In this document: positions 34,999-48,183 of the stretch, piece by piece
Layout: every line of letters starts with the position of its first letter
How positions within the stretch are numbered: the first letter of the stretch is position 1
Assembly: GCA_030704615.1 (NCBI GenBank)
Contig: CM060731.1
Span: 38,564,001-38,628,000 of the forward strand
Direction: 5' to 3'
Length of the DNA stretch: 64,000 bases
From: Takakia lepidozioides
Lineage: Eukaryota > Streptophyta > Takakiopsida > Takakiales > Takakiaceae
Notes under the pieces: generated by a model
What the model was told of the DNA's origin: nothing
Database searches by the model: none
What the model saw: only the letters and a program-made list of their open reading frames with translations
Position numbers and translations under genes: made by a program

Positions 34999-37900
34999 AT
35001 GCCTTCACACCGCAGTGACTATCCGGGCACTGCACTGCAGTTGCATACTCTCCTCCCCTTCGCTAAGACCTGCACACCACGGACAGACCTTAGTTTCGAT
35101 AACCTGTCGTATCCTCAGACACCACAAGTAGACGCGAGCGACAGTTCCTTACGTGTCTCTGGGCAGTCCGCAGGGGAATGCCGGCCCTCTCTGTTGGATG
35201 TTCAGCAGCCGTCAGAAAGACGAATGGGTGCGGCAGATGATGTGGACATGGATACTCTACTTCAGCTGGGAGACCTTCAAGAATGGTGGCCACATATTGG
35301 GAATGGCTCTGAGGACAAACCTTCGATCAGCACAGACATCAACCTTCCAAACCAGCGTAAGTTTCTACAGAAACAGTCGAATTTGAAATTGGAATGAGGT
35401 TGAGAGTAAAGATCGGGGCCTGGAAGCAAATGGACAGAGGTAGAGAGTCTCATTATGATTGAGAAAAAGAAGCTTGCGTTTCCTGGAATGGTGTATTGAT
35501 CGGGCGTGCGCCAGTCAGTCAGGCATGCTCGGAGGATGCCCGAATGTTGGGGCTCTCAGAGGAGCAAGACCCTGTATTGATCCTTGTCGGCTATGATGTA
35601 AGCGGAACAGATAGTGATGTACACATATGTGCCCTGAAACGAAAGCTAGACATTGCCAGGAGTTCACCATGCTTAACCCCCGCAGCAACTCCCAGGGCTG
35701 ATGGACAGACCTCTACGGTACACCAAAAATTGGCCATGCCAGATGGTCACAAGATTTCCTCCAGTCAGTATTGGGAGGAGCTATTGAACCCACATTCAAT
35801 AGAGATTTGCTCTTGTGCCTAACGTACCCGTGGTGTAATCGTCAACTCGTGAACATGGTCCAGCAGAAAATCAGGCAGCTCCAATCCTGTACTCATCCAC
35901 GTGCTCAATTCGAGATGTTTTGTTGAGAGATTTGTGGTATAGAGAGTCTTGGTTAACTTCGCAGATTAAGGGCCGCCGTCACCCTGGCCCAGCCAACTAG
36001 TGGCAGACTAGGCCTGCGACAGCAACCTCATAGATCATGTCAGCATTTCCAGTTATGTACATTACTAATTAGTGGTGACAAATTGTAATGCTGAGACTCG
36101 TTGTGCTCAGGTCGCACTCCGGTTCCATACAGGTTTATCATTGTAGTCCGATATACAAGGCTCATCCGGATCATAACCTCATGATTTAGAACTGTATAGG
36201 ATCTTGTGCACCGAAGAGAAAGTTGATGTTGGAAGCCTGTAGTTCTCTTCAGGTGAAACACTAGTGTAATACACTTTGCGCTCTCTCTCTCTCTAGGTCC
36301 ATGCATGCTGTAAGCTGTGGTCATGACGTTATCGTGAATCCATCTTTGGATTTCAGATGGGTGTGAAGATAGGCCCAGCAACGTGGTCTTCATGCACGAT
36401 TTGGGAAGGGACGAGCAAACTTTTGATCTGCAGTCTTGGTGTGCACCCTCTAATGGCGTGCAAAGTCTGTCCAAGACTACAGCTCCCAAACCATTGTGTA
36501 TAACCCCCAAGCTGAACCTGGCCACAGCGGTGGAGCCTCTGACTCCGACTATTGAGAGCGCTATGGGGGAGAAGGGGGCCCCAGTGAGTCCACCCGCCAA
36601 TGCTGGTGATTGTACTTCAACAAAAATATCAGTAGAGAAACACTTGGGTGTCCAAAAGAAGTGGACCGGTAAGAGACCTGTGTCACAGCGAGAAAGCCAC
36701 ATTTGGTCGGAGAGACAGCGCCGTAAGGGCATGAACCACTTGTTCTCAACACTGCGCTCACTTCTCCCTCAACCCACCTCCAAGGTAAACTGAGAAACCT
36801 TAGCGTTGGCAACGAACGTTTCCTCCCTAATCTATCTTGTGCCTTTTTCTCTTTGGTTGGTGCGGGGAGGGGGGATGGGATGGAAAACGGAAGAACCGTG
36901 TAGAGGGGGTGAGAGTTTTAAGTCTGATTGCTTATGCTGGCAATGCTATGTTTTTTGTCCGAGGTCTTATTGCAGACCTACATACGAGCAGAGATCTGTC
37001 AACTCAGTATGTGCATGATCATGTTCTTTCAACTGGGGGAGAGTATGATCCGTCTAGTCTCCTCTGAACTCAAACCTTCAGACTGTGGATGCTGGCTCTC
37101 TGTAATGGGACGTTGATGGCCACTTCCACGAGATCAGGAGGTTAAATTGTGGGTAGTCCCAGACAGATTCAAGATAGAGTAGAGTAGGTAGCGATATTAG
37201 TCAGATACATCCTGAAGTCAACCTAAGATCAAAGGATCTTCCACAGCAACTCACTATGGGCTCGCCGATGATCATGTAAGAAGAAAAGTTAAGTGCTACT
37301 CACGCTCAGGTATTGAAGATCCCAGTCACATCATCACTGATCTCCAGTAAGATGGACATAATTTGCAAAGAACAAACTCAGACCTGCTTACCTGGCATAT
37401 ACGAATCAGCTGTCTGAAAGACTAGAGCTCTTGAAGTTGTAGATCCAAAAGTTGAACAGCAGTCATAGAAATCTCCAAGCTACTGCCATTTGTCCCTCTG
37501 TGTAAGTGCTTGTTCCAGTTACTTCCTGATAGAACATGTATGGTGTGGTAAGATAAACCCCTCTCAGATTCTCTTTGTTCTAGGCTCTACATAGTGAGAA
37601 ATGTGGGGACATCTTGGCCATGGATGAAATTGTGTACAGGTGCCCTGTGTGACAGCTGGAACATTCTGCCCAAAACCATAGTTGTATGCATAGATCCGGT
37701 TTATGTTTTCTCTGGTATGTTCAATTGCCACGGACCACAATTTTTCTCAACTTGTGAATAGTACTTCTTATTCATGAGCCTTGCCATATGTAAGTTTTTA
37801 CTTCATGATCTCATGCTGGAGAACCACTGTGGCTGGGGTGGGGCAGACAGACAAGTCAACAGTTGTCTCCGAAATTATCAACTACATAAAAGCATTGCAA

Positions 37901-38317
37901 TTGAAACTGGAGAGCCTCAGTAGGAGGCGTGCTCAGGTTCTGGCAAGTAGATGCCATCGAACAGCCGTGCTTCACCCCACTGAGAATATTGCTAAGCCAT
38001 CTCCATCCAATGGACGGTCTCTTGCAGAGGTCAACACAGTGGACTCTATTGCCATCACAGCGTTGGCACCCTTACAGAAGCTGCCTGGAGCTGCTAGCCA
38101 TCAAAACCAGAGTGAGTCCTGCCTTCAATCTTTCCTGGGAGCAAATGTGGGCCTCCATATCTGTGGAAGCAATGCGTTCATCACCATTAGTAGCCCTCGG
38201 GGACAGCGGGGTCTCTTTCAAAGAATTTTGGTGACATTGCAAAATCACCAACTGGACGTGGTGAATGCCAATATCTCCACCAGCAAAGCCTCCATCTTCC
38301 ATTGTTTGCATGTCCAG
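34999..38317 (+). CDS. bHLH transcription factor with C-terminal ACT-like domain (bHLH95/ZHOUPI-like)
   Basis: Three exons were reconstructed: 34999-35356, 36357-36784 and 37847-38317, all with GT/AG borders and matching phases (1, 0), giving 419 residues before a last exon I could not place. Residues 1-230 are low in known domains. The bHLH spans about 233-290. Its basic region SHIWSERQRRKGMNHLF has the His5-Glu9-Arg13 pattern (H234, E238, R242) of E-box/G-box binding, and helix 2 is DKSTVVSEIINYIKALQ after the intron. Residues 350-419 resemble the ACT-like dimerisation fold (GLHICGSNAFITISSP, HQLDVVNANIS). The HIW(S/T)ER start and domain order resemble the bHLH95/ZHOUPI group, which regulates seed and embryo programmes in angiosperms; its role here is unknown. 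If exon 3 reads through, a stop occurs at 38380. Confidence 0.85.
35515..35763 (+). other. Possible extra (cassette) exon in bHLH intron 1
   Basis: Intron 1 holds a long open frame (stop at 35820-35822) with protein-like composition (SEEQDPVLILVGYDVSGTD). An AG before 35515 and a GT after 35763 would give an 83-codon insertion, phase 1 at both ends, exactly fitting the flanking exons. The GTCAGT donor is weak. No transcript evidence is available. Confidence 0.35.
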
Positions 38318-41263
38318 GTACGTCTAGGGCTTCTGGCAGACCACATCATATCATACAAATTTCTCTCCCATTCTGTCTGATCCTTCAATACCTAACAAGT
38401 GTATGTAGTCCGTTACACTGCAGAGGCCCCATAACGTCTACACGGCAGGTTTAACCATGACTAAGCTACTCATTTGCATGCCCAGGATTTTGTCCTTCTC
38501 ACGGGCCTCATCAGAGTCTTTAGTCTGCAGCTTGGACGACCCATGTACAGTATATATGTTATGCAAAGTAGGGACCAAAACTGTGGAGCCTTAGCCACAA
38601 CAAGAGCCAGGTGTACTCTCAGGCATTAGACGCCCATACACTTTACCTCAGACCGTTTGCGAACAGAGTCTCTCTGTATTTGCCCAGACATCATGGGTCT
38701 AGCTTAGGAGGCTAATTACTTTGGTGGTGGAAAGTCAGCCTAGCAGATATTGTGCCCTGACTTTTCCCACGATCTGTCGGCCAAAATCTCTGCATATCCA
38801 GTTTCTTTCTTGCCATTTGTGCGGTTGTACACGTACAACTTGCTTACACAAGTTGTCTCGAAAGAATGTGGATGTTGAAGAACCCAGTATGAGTATGTGG
38901 GTTTTTATCCTCACACAATCAGTGTCTTAGTACGTAATGTCCAAGATGATCTGATGAGACCTCTCAAAGTCGACGAGAAGGTCATGAGTCCTACTCGTGA
39001 AGAAGAAAGATGCACACCAAAGTTGCAGTATCATCACATATACAGACCTGTGCTTGTAATCATAGGCCTATAGATAGGAGGTAGGCAGCCCACTTCCACC
39101 GATAGAGTGGTACTCCCCTTTGCTTAAAGTCTTGGAATCTCAACGTCCGCTTTGCTTTTCGATGTGCACGGCCAAGATCACGTGCCTGTCACGAAGTCGT
39201 TCTACCCTCACTGTATTTTCTTTCTAACTAGTTTTTTTCAGGGTAATCAGCCAAAGAGCGATCTGTCACAGAAAATCCATTAGAGGAAAAATTAACCTCC
39301 TTCCACTTTGCGAGATCATCCCGCACCGCCTAAGAGAGGGGGGCAGTTGGGCTTCATGCTTCATCTTTCCAGACTTTTTCTTGACAAATTTTCTGCGATG
39401 GTGATGTGGGTGTGTACGATTCTATGATTCGAAGAACACCATGTGCGAAATTTGGGTCCACTTGGTGATTGATAGGGTTATCCCAAATTCTGTACAGAAT
39501 TGTAGGAGTGTACTTGTGTACAGCGCGATGAAGGCCTGAGCACAATAATAGGGAATGATGGCCGAGTGTTTAAAGCCTGGGGTTTCTGGTCGAGAGAACG
39601 CGGGACAAAATACTTTAAAGAATGCGACGAGAAAGTGCAATCAAATCAGTGCATTTATTGCGACCGCTGCGCTCGCCCATACCCCCCTCTGACACTCTTG
39701 ACGAGGACGAGAGCTCCATAACTTGTCTTTACTGCCCTCATCATCCTTGAGGTACAGCAGTGTACTTGGTGATGGGCACGTACCGGACAGACCCATCAAC
39801 GTGATCAACTCCACGCTGCCTTGTACCTTCCTTCAGGGCTGATGAATCTGAAGTAGGCCTAACCGTGGCATCCTACGCAGGTAGGAGCGTAGCAACCAGT
39901 GTAGCAACGGAGGAAAGTGATGAATAGATCCTTTAACTCTTCTGATTCTGCTGAGGCGTGGAAGTCTCAGTATGGCCTGTTGACAGAGGGATCTCTTACA
40001 GCTCGGGTTCCAGCTCCATTGAGAGGCTCTGGTATTTCGAATGTCCTCGTGGACCAAGATTCGCCAACAAGATTGGTTTCAGTGGGAGGGATCTGCTTTT
40101 CAGTTCCGGTTGATTTTCATTAAATGGGTGCATTAGCAATACTGAAGCAGGCGGTAGTGTACATTGGCGACTACTTTGTACATGGCGAACTGACGCTTTG
40201 GTATTTGTTGATAGGCCGCACACGGCGCCGAGCTACCGAAGGAGGAATTGCTCACAGCTATCCAGAGCGTGATCACAACCTCAGTTTGACGGCCAGTTTT
40301 GAATGTTTCCAACGAGGGAATTCTACGTAGATCCTCAGCGCTTTTTGGTGTCAGAGAGGACGTGCAGGCCAACACAGACCAGCACAACCCACTCGTTCTG
40401 GGTGGTTTTTGGCGAGCTTTTGGTGAGGAGTGAACTTTGACGAGTGTTTTTGTAACGAAAGCGAGACCGGCCCTTCTTTTTCCTGGGAGTCCGATATCGT
40501 GGAAGGTTTTGAGATGTAGGAACAGCTTCGTCTCATTGTCCGGAATTGTACATTCTAGAGCTGACATCACTCTCCCTAAGAGTTGATCAGTCGTCCACTT
40601 TTCAATTTGGCGTATATAATACATACTTTTCCAACTCAGCTTTGGCCTACTACCCAGAGCACCTTCTCAGAACTACAGATCTTCCGGTCTTGTGGAATTT
40701 TCTTAGAAGTGCCTGCTGCATACATACCGCTTGCTTCAGAGAAAAAGTTCAAACTAAAGTAACAATAAGATGAACTCTAGTGATAGTTCTTCGATGGAGC
40801 CTTCTGCAAGTATCGGAAATTTGAATCTAGCAATTTGTTAGCGATTACATGGAGGAAGGTAGCCAAGATTCAAAGCGTCGATTCCATGCCTGACAAGAGC
40901 TTGGAGTTCTATGGTTTTGTAGGTGTTTGAGCACATCCCTTCAATTCTTGCTTATCTTGACATGTGATTCTATCGTTGTGAATTTCGAACAGCAAGGATA
41001 CTACTAGGTAATCTTGCATGTACTTGCAATTTGTAGTTTTGAGGTTAGACCAAGGTACATCTGTGTTTCCGGCCATTATTGCCTTCCGAACCAGGAGCCA
41101 TTTTCCCCAGGGTTACACTCACTTGCTAAGATCATTTTATTTTCCGTCTTCTGCAACTCTGCTATCACAACCATATCACCAGCTCACAACTACCTTTACT
41201 GATTCTTTTCATCAACTAACATACATCAATCACTGTCGATTTTGAGGCAATTGTCTGTTTAGG
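38318..41263. other. Downstream flank of the bHLH gene; no further gene recognised
   Basis: The last bHLH exon probably lies within the first few hundred bases, but no acceptor gave a convincing continuation. The longest frame, 163 residues on the minus strand (40624-40133), has no recognisable motif. Confidence 0.35.
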
Positions 41264-41359
41264 AATGCCCTTGTCAACATGTATGCCAGGTGTGGAAGCG
41301 TGGTGGATGCCAGGAGAGTGTTTGATGCTTCCATAATTACAGCAACAGGAGCTAGCTGA
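41264..41359 (+). pseudogene. Pentatricopeptide-repeat (PPR) protein fragment
   Basis: A short in-frame stretch reads NALVNMYARCGSVVDARRVF, a textbook PLS-type PPR motif as found in organellar RNA-editing and processing factors. It continues about ten unrelated codons and stops at 41357-41359. No other PPR motif is visible on either side, so this is a fossil of an inserted or degraded gene of a family that is very large in plants. Confidence 0.8.
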
Positions 41360-43242
41360 ATGCATCATGTTCTGAAATTAGAACCACAAAATGCTGCAGT
41401 GTATAATATCTATGCTGTAACTCGGATGTGGACAATCTAGAAAAGACCAAAAAATTGATGGAGGATAGAAGTCTGAAAAAGGTGGCAGGGCGAAGCTGGA
41501 TATAGATCACACCCACAAACAGGGGAGATCTTTCCAATTTTGAGACATTGCGGAAGGGGATGAAAGAGAGGACATGCTTCTAACACATTTTGTGTTGCGT
41601 ACTCTGGATCATGTGCAGAAAATGGTAGTTTGCATATGTGGAGTCCTCACATGGACAGGGATTGAAAATGCATGAGCGGTGAGCGCATGAGCATGAGTAT
41701 TTCGAACCTCGCCCGAACCTACACCAAGCCACAATGAGAACCAAAAATAAAGCTTCCCGACGTCCCGCTTTATACATAAAGGGAACAATTTCAAATTTAG
41801 GGGGTAGAACGTCTATACCCGTGCCCGGATTTTGGGTGGTATAGTCGCCACCGACTACAACAGAGCATGCGAATTAGAATTAATCGAATTCTACAAATTC
41901 ATTCAATTTCAATGTGGTGAAAAGAACTTGGTTATTATTATGTGGCGAAAAGCAGTTGGTTGTTATTATAGTCGGCACAGTGGTACAACAACCTTCATAA
42001 ATTTACGAACTACGTTCATGAGCATAGGTAACAACCTTCATAAAATTACGAACTACGTTCATGTAGTCGGCACGGACTACAATTGCCATCGACTTCATGT
42101 CCCAACTGAAATGTGGCAAGTGAATGGGCTCTGTCTTTCAAACTCCATACTACGCATTACATAGCTACAGCCATAGGTTTTGGAATGGCTCACAAAGCAT
42201 GCAAACGAAAAGTGCGTGTGGGTTACCTTGTCCAATACATTAGCATTGAAGAGCATGGGAGCTATTAAAGCAGAGTACAAGAGAAATTTAAACCCGCAAT
42301 ATTCAGATCCACGCACATCAATGGACTATCATACCAAACAGATGAAGGTGGCACAGAAAAGCCGACAGTGTACTCAATGAGAATTGGGGCCATACTAAGT
42401 AATGCATCTGATGACACCATAGTCGGCCACGATATGTGGGTGCTCTCTACGGTAACCAAGGACAATGGTCGCGAACTAACATTGCCTTCACCTCATTTAT
42501 GGTGAGATTAGGGTGGTTGATGTCCGCCGAGTCTTTCGGAATCTTGAGGCGACGCAACAAAATAGTATATGTGCTTGCAATGGGTGTAAGTGGATTTAGC
42601 CCTTTTCATTTTGCTAAAGTCAGGGCAGGTGCACTCTGGACTTCCGGAGATGCACACATTGTAGACCTCCCCTGCTTTGGCCGGTGTAAAAATTTTGATG
42701 CATAAAGATATCGGTGACCCCATTAAATCTGGGACCTTAAATAATGAAGGTGCCCTTGCTTATGAGCCTTTTTATCCTGTGCAGAGTTGATCAATCTTCT
42801 CCCACCCATTGCATGTAAAACTGGTATGAGGGGCTTTGACCATGTATGTCATCACCCCATCTGTCGGTTGAGGATACTGCCACTTTTAATAATTGATCAA
42901 TTTCGCCTTCTGTCGTGTGATGTACACATACTATCCCACCCGCAAAAAAGATTCCGAACAGAAAACCCTGTCCTCCTTTATGCCATGGCTTGAGGGCTCA
43001 CACAGGGGGACAAAATTTCAAAGATGAAACTTCCCTCCTTTCTTTGGCAGCTTCCCAGTTCTCAAGCAATGCCAAGACCTCAAGTGGGAACCTTGGGAAC
43101 CAGTCACGGACGTCATTCGTCATGAGTGACGAAGCAGACAGTCCACACGGAGCGACCTTTTGTCACTCGCAGCACATCAACACAAAACTGCAACCCACTC
43201 TTCAGGCACCTTAGGAAGAAAAACATGTGTTGCCCTATTCCC
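41360..43242. other. Spacer, including the kinase 3' flank
   Basis: No conserved protein is found. It contains a 43-bp tandem repeat and several TAGTCGGC / GCCGACTA-type words near 41840, 41970, 42065 and 42420. The last 200 bases are likely the 3' UTR of the histidine kinase gene on the minus strand. Confidence 0.35.
41988..42073. repeat. 43-bp tandem repeat, two units
   Basis: The word ACAACCTTCATAAA followed by TTACGAACTACGTTCATG occurs at 41988 and again 43 bases later. Confidence 0.85.
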
Positions 43243-46200
43243 TCACCCATTATCCTTAGGGACCTTGTTGTCAGAGGATATAATCACACGCATCTGCACC
43301 AACAACTGCTTGATATCAAAGGGTTTTCCCAGGTACCCGTCCATGCCATGCGAGAGGCATGTCTCTTGGTACCCTTGAATGGCATGTGCAGTGAGTCCTA
43401 GTATCGGCAGTCTGCTCCACCCTTGCTTTGCTTCCTCCTTTCTTATGTGTTCAGTTGCTTCCAATCCATCCATGTTTGGCATCTGCAATTCCCATCATGA
43501 CGAGTCACATAAGTTTCTATCTCTTGGCCCTCTTGGTTCTCATCTAACCCATTCACACTCTCATGGTGAGGGAGGCCATCTTTATTTATCTTTGCAAGTG
43601 CTTAGCCAGATGACAACTTGAGACCAGGGATTTATACAAGTCACTTCTTGTCGACCTCTCATCCGCATCAATCCATCGTTGGTCTAGATTGACTCAAGGC
43701 TTCAAGATTCCCCTCTCAAACCTTGGATACACTAATGAGACATTGGCCCAAAAGCAAATTAATAGCATGTTCATTAGCAACCCAAGGAGGATGTTGCAGC
43801 ATGTTTGGTTCTGATCCCAGAAGAACATTGTATGCTAACAAAAAGCCACAAAATGCTACAGCTAGAAAAAGATCCCAATGATAGTGCTACAAAACACGGA
43901 AACATAACTTGGCCCCTGTGACTTGCTGTCTACTGGAAGAATGTTTTTACCTGAACATCCATGAGGACAAGGTCAAATGCATCATGGTTGGCTCGTACAG
44001 CTTCTAGAGCCTGCTTCCCATCCCCAGCAATTGTAACCCCATGCCCATGTTTCTGTAGCTGCCGCGTTGCCACTTTCTGATTTATCAGATTGTCCTCCGC
44101 CAGTAATATTCTGTATTTCATGTCTGCATTATAATCGCAGCCAACAAACTCCGCTTGAGGCACTGTTTTATGGGTAGTTGCTGCCCTGTGGCGAATCAGA
44201 GGAGCTAATCCTGATGTTTGACCCATGCACAGTGAAGAATCTGTGCCTAACTCGGCCCCATGTTGTGCATTACTCTTTACATCTGAATCATGTGAGATTG
44301 ATGGCTCTAGCGGCACATCTTGAGAGGTAGGTGACTCTGTTTTTCCTGTTGAAATTGTATTTGGAACCTGAATAGGTTTCTGGCTGAGGTTCCTTGATGA
44401 ACCGCGGCGACCTAGATCCCGTTTCCTTGAGATGCCTTCAGGCCATGATGCCCTAGCCAACAAATTCTCATCTCGTCTTGACTCCCTTTTGTTTGATGGC
44501 ATGTCTTCTTTTGATAGGATCCTAACCCCTTTGTTGAGGGGCACATTGCCTCTCTTGATTCCCTTGGATGGTGGAAAAGTCTTTACAGATGAAACAATTT
44601 GAGGGGAATCCACAACGAGGGACTCCACACTGTCACCTTCCCCTTTTGTGGCTGGCAAACTGAACTTCACCGTTGTCATAAGAACGCTTAGAGAGTAAGC
44701 ACGCCTATGCTGCAGCCCATTTACAATGGCCTCCTTTGATGTAGGCAAGGCATCCAGTGAAGAGAATCTCAATGGCCTCTGACTCGCATCAGATTTGGAG
44801 GGGCATCCATTATTGTCAGCCTGAGGGAATGGTAACTTGAAACCAAAAGTACTTCCCTTACCCACCTCGCTCTCTGCCCAGAGTGTGCCTCCCAAAAGCT
44901 CCACAAATCTGCCAAAAAGAATTTTTTTCGGTACTTGAGCAACTCTTCAAATGACAATGCAACCATTAAGTCTGAAGGCATTGACCATCAAACCGACTTC
45001 CCAGACTGGACATGTGACTCACAGTGGGATAAAATTCAAAACGATCTCTCCCTCTACAAAATAAAATTGCCTTCTTTTTCTTGTCTCCCTCCCTTTTGTT
45101 CACCTCCCCCCTAGGAAAAAAAAGCGACATAGGCCATACCTCTGGACAATGCAAAGGCCAAGGCCAGTGCCCCCATAAAGCCGCGAGGTTGAGGGGTCGG
45201 CTTGTGTGAATGGATTAAACATGTCCTGCAGAGTCTCCTTGTTTATTCCAATGCCTGTATCACGAACCTCAAATTCCACATTTACCATTTCTGACATTGA
45301 AGGAGTTATCATTTGTGAGTCAAGTGGAAGCACTGGGGCCACTTTCGTTGATCCCAACCCTTTCAAGCCATTGTCAGTGCATTCGTAGACATCAATGATG
45401 GTGCACCTAGGATTCTCCTTGTCAAGTTCCCTTTTGAAGTGAGGCCCAGGCCAGCTTGACCAACTTTGCAGTCTGGCAAATGTGGTAGAAGGCTTTGGAG
45501 GCCTTGGGAAAATTGGTGGAGTTGCTGGTTTATCCCGCTTCTGTTCTCGAGAAAGTGCAATGCGCACCGTCACTGAGCCTTTGTGTGTAAACTTGAGAGC
45601 ATTCCCCACTGCACATGTGACCATGTAACAAGCAAGCACATATTATATTCATAAGTCTTGCAATGCAATAGAAGGGGATTCCGCACAAGAGAGCCTGGAC
45701 AATCGAGATAGTACAGAGAAAAGTTCCTTGGAGCAAAGACATCCAGTTGCCCAGCAAGCAGAGGAACGTCATCTCAAAATAATTTCCTCTCAGATCCAGC
45801 CAAAGCTGACTAGTCTGGTTATACTAGAAGATGCAAAAACTGCCACTAGTTGCGCCTTTGTGTTTTGACAACCCTCTGGATGCCAACTAGCCTTTCCATC
45901 AAGGCTGTCAATCTTTCAATCATCATATGAAACAGGCATCATTTGCACACTAGAAAGATAGACACTTCTCCATGCTACTCTCACTTCAGGAATTAGAGAA
46001 GGATCACTGTAGCTATTATGAAGGTCTGGTCCATTGAATATTTGATTGGAACATACCAAGGTTAAGGAGGCACTGCTGGAGCTTCCCTGGATCTCCAACA
46101 AGCAGATCAGGCACACCTCCTTCCACTTCCCAAAGGAGTCCGAGACCACAAGCTCGTGCCCGGACCTGCAGCATGCGGAGTGTACTGGAAGCTGTTTTAC

Positions 46201-48183
46201 GAATGCTAAAAGGCACTCTCTCGACTTCCAGGCGCCCAGCTTCAATCTTGGCAAGGTCCAGCACGTTATTGATAATGTGTAGCAGCAAATCAGCACAATC
46301 TTTCACTGAATGCAAACTTTCACTTTGATCTGAAGACAGCTCAGACTCCAGCAGCAGTGTAGTCAGCCCGAGTATCCCATGTATTGGAGTCCTGCCATTT
46401 GACCAAGCAATAACTTTGAACACACTATTAGTACCCTCTAACTCAACTGAAGCTGAACTGCATTGCGAGCTACGAAGGACAGCACTCACCCTCCCTTGAT
46501 GATCAGACACATTCATCAACTGCGTGTAACCTATTAGGCTTGCTGTAACGACCTCCTTCACACCAATAGCCTTGCCAAACCTTTTCCTCACTGCAGACTG
46601 GCATCCTTCAAAGCTCTCAAATGTATTACAGGGCAGCCACCTTATGTCATTCAGAAGCGGCTACCTGTAGCTGCTGTGAGGGCCACTGACTACCATGACA
46701 TCAGGCAAGTTGTGACATTCTATGACCACCTGCAGTCAGCTTGGACTGGACTCTCTGGTCAAGTAACTCCATTTCACTTCTGCTTGATATTTGAACATCC
46801 AGGGTGGGAGCAATAGCTTGTTGAACTATGCGGGCACAAGAGTTCGAACGGGAGAGGCCCTGTAGAAAGGCACCTGATTTCATGGCTCATGTTGGCAAGG
46901 AATTCAGATTTAGCGTGGCTGGCATCTTCGGCATTTTTCTGCGAGATTTGAAGCTCCTCATTGGCCTTCACCAGCTCCTTTGTCCGCAAGGACACCGTAT
47001 GCTCCAGGTCCTCATTGACCCTATTTAGGTCCCTTGTTAACTGCATCCTCTCTTTAACAGCTGCTGCTAGAACTATCCCTACCAGCCCCATAATTGAGAC
47101 AAAGAGCTCGATCTGAATCACCAGACCTGCGGATGCCTTGTCTTTAGGGCTTCCAGCCATGTGATACAGAGTGTTGTCGCGATGCAGGGTTCCCCATGAA
47201 CAGAAAAGAGAGATGACAGTGACCACTAAAGCCCAGCCAACCCTATTAAACCGAAAGGCCGCAAAAATTGTCACGGGAAAGAGCAGATACGGCAAAGGCC
47301 GGATGACGATGTCAAGGGAAAACAGAAATAATAAAATAAGGAGGGACAGCGTAACAAACCAAATGATGAGGGATTTGAGAAGGTTGAAAAACTTGGGTGT
47401 TTGGAAACGGGGAGGGGGATAGCGACATGCCAAGAGATGTATCACAGAAGGAGAGACGGTGAGCATTCCTGCGACTACACTCAACCAGGTCGTAGCCCAG
47501 AAGCGCATTAAGCTTTTCCATTCCACCATGGTTGTCATACACTCCGCCACAGCAATCAGAGTGTCAAACACCAGAGAGCACGAGACCACAATCACAATAT
47601 AGCAAAAGGCCTGCCTGACATTGTCAATTGTTGGGATCTTCTTCCTAGGACCTCCACTTGGGCACAAAAATTTCCTCAACAACCAGGCAGACACCTGAAT
47701 CTCCAGTGCTCCCAGAAGTGCAAAAATGATCATACAAAACATTCGAAGCTCGCCCACTTCGCCAGACCCTCGCATCCCCGAATAAATACGGCCCAAGTAA
47801 AAGCCCACAAAGTTGCCCAGGGCGACAGAGCCTTGATACTTTGCTGCGATAGCTAAGCCCAAGGCATGAGGGAAATACAGAGGGAAGATTACTGATTTAC
47901 GTTTCATTCTTTGCAGCGCGGGCGTGGAGAGCTCATACACAAGTATGCCACAAACCCCTGTAATAACAATTGTCAAAGCGTTTATCCAAACAAGTGTGAT
48001 GTAAGCCTTAAAATCCCGGGGCCGATCCTCGGACTGCAGACCTGAGAACAAATAACTTGAGACGATTTTCGGCGCCCGTGCCAAGCACCTGCGGGAAGGG
48101 AGGAGATTTGAAAATCTGGAACCTGATAGTAGGGAATGACGACGAGGGCTGTGCATGCTGGCATTGCTGGGAAGCCTCTCCAT
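43243..48183 (-). CDS. Hybrid histidine kinase with MASE1-like membrane sensor domain
   Basis: Five exons (48183-46874, 46391-46057, 45608-45140, 44908-43951, 43482-43243) join at GT/AG sites in matching phases to give 1103 residues. Residues about 58-378 form a multi-pass membrane region resembling MASE1 ([19 protein letters not shown]). A coiled coil follows, then the HisKA H-box ([18 protein letters not shown], phospho-His434), N-box (NALKFT, N551), G1 (DTGIGI, D665) and G2 (GTGLGL). The C-terminal receiver has acidic D977, phospho-acceptor D1022 and Lys1077 (GYLGKPFD). All catalytic residues are present. It should autophosphorylate and pass phosphate His to Asp, then to an HPt protein. 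An insertion of about 85 residues precedes G1, and a linker of about 240 precedes the receiver. ATG 48183 is the first in frame; the frame is open further upstream but has no earlier ATG. Its ligand is unknown. It lacks the CHASE domain of cytokinin receptors. Confidence 0.9.

Noticed and set aside
36040-36732. 230-codon minus-strand frame
   Set aside because: It lies antisense to bHLH intron 1 and exon 2, shows no domain, and the plus strand is clearly the coding one.
40133-40624. 163-codon minus-strand frame
   Set aside because: No recognisable domain or signal, and no splice partners; length alone is not convincing.
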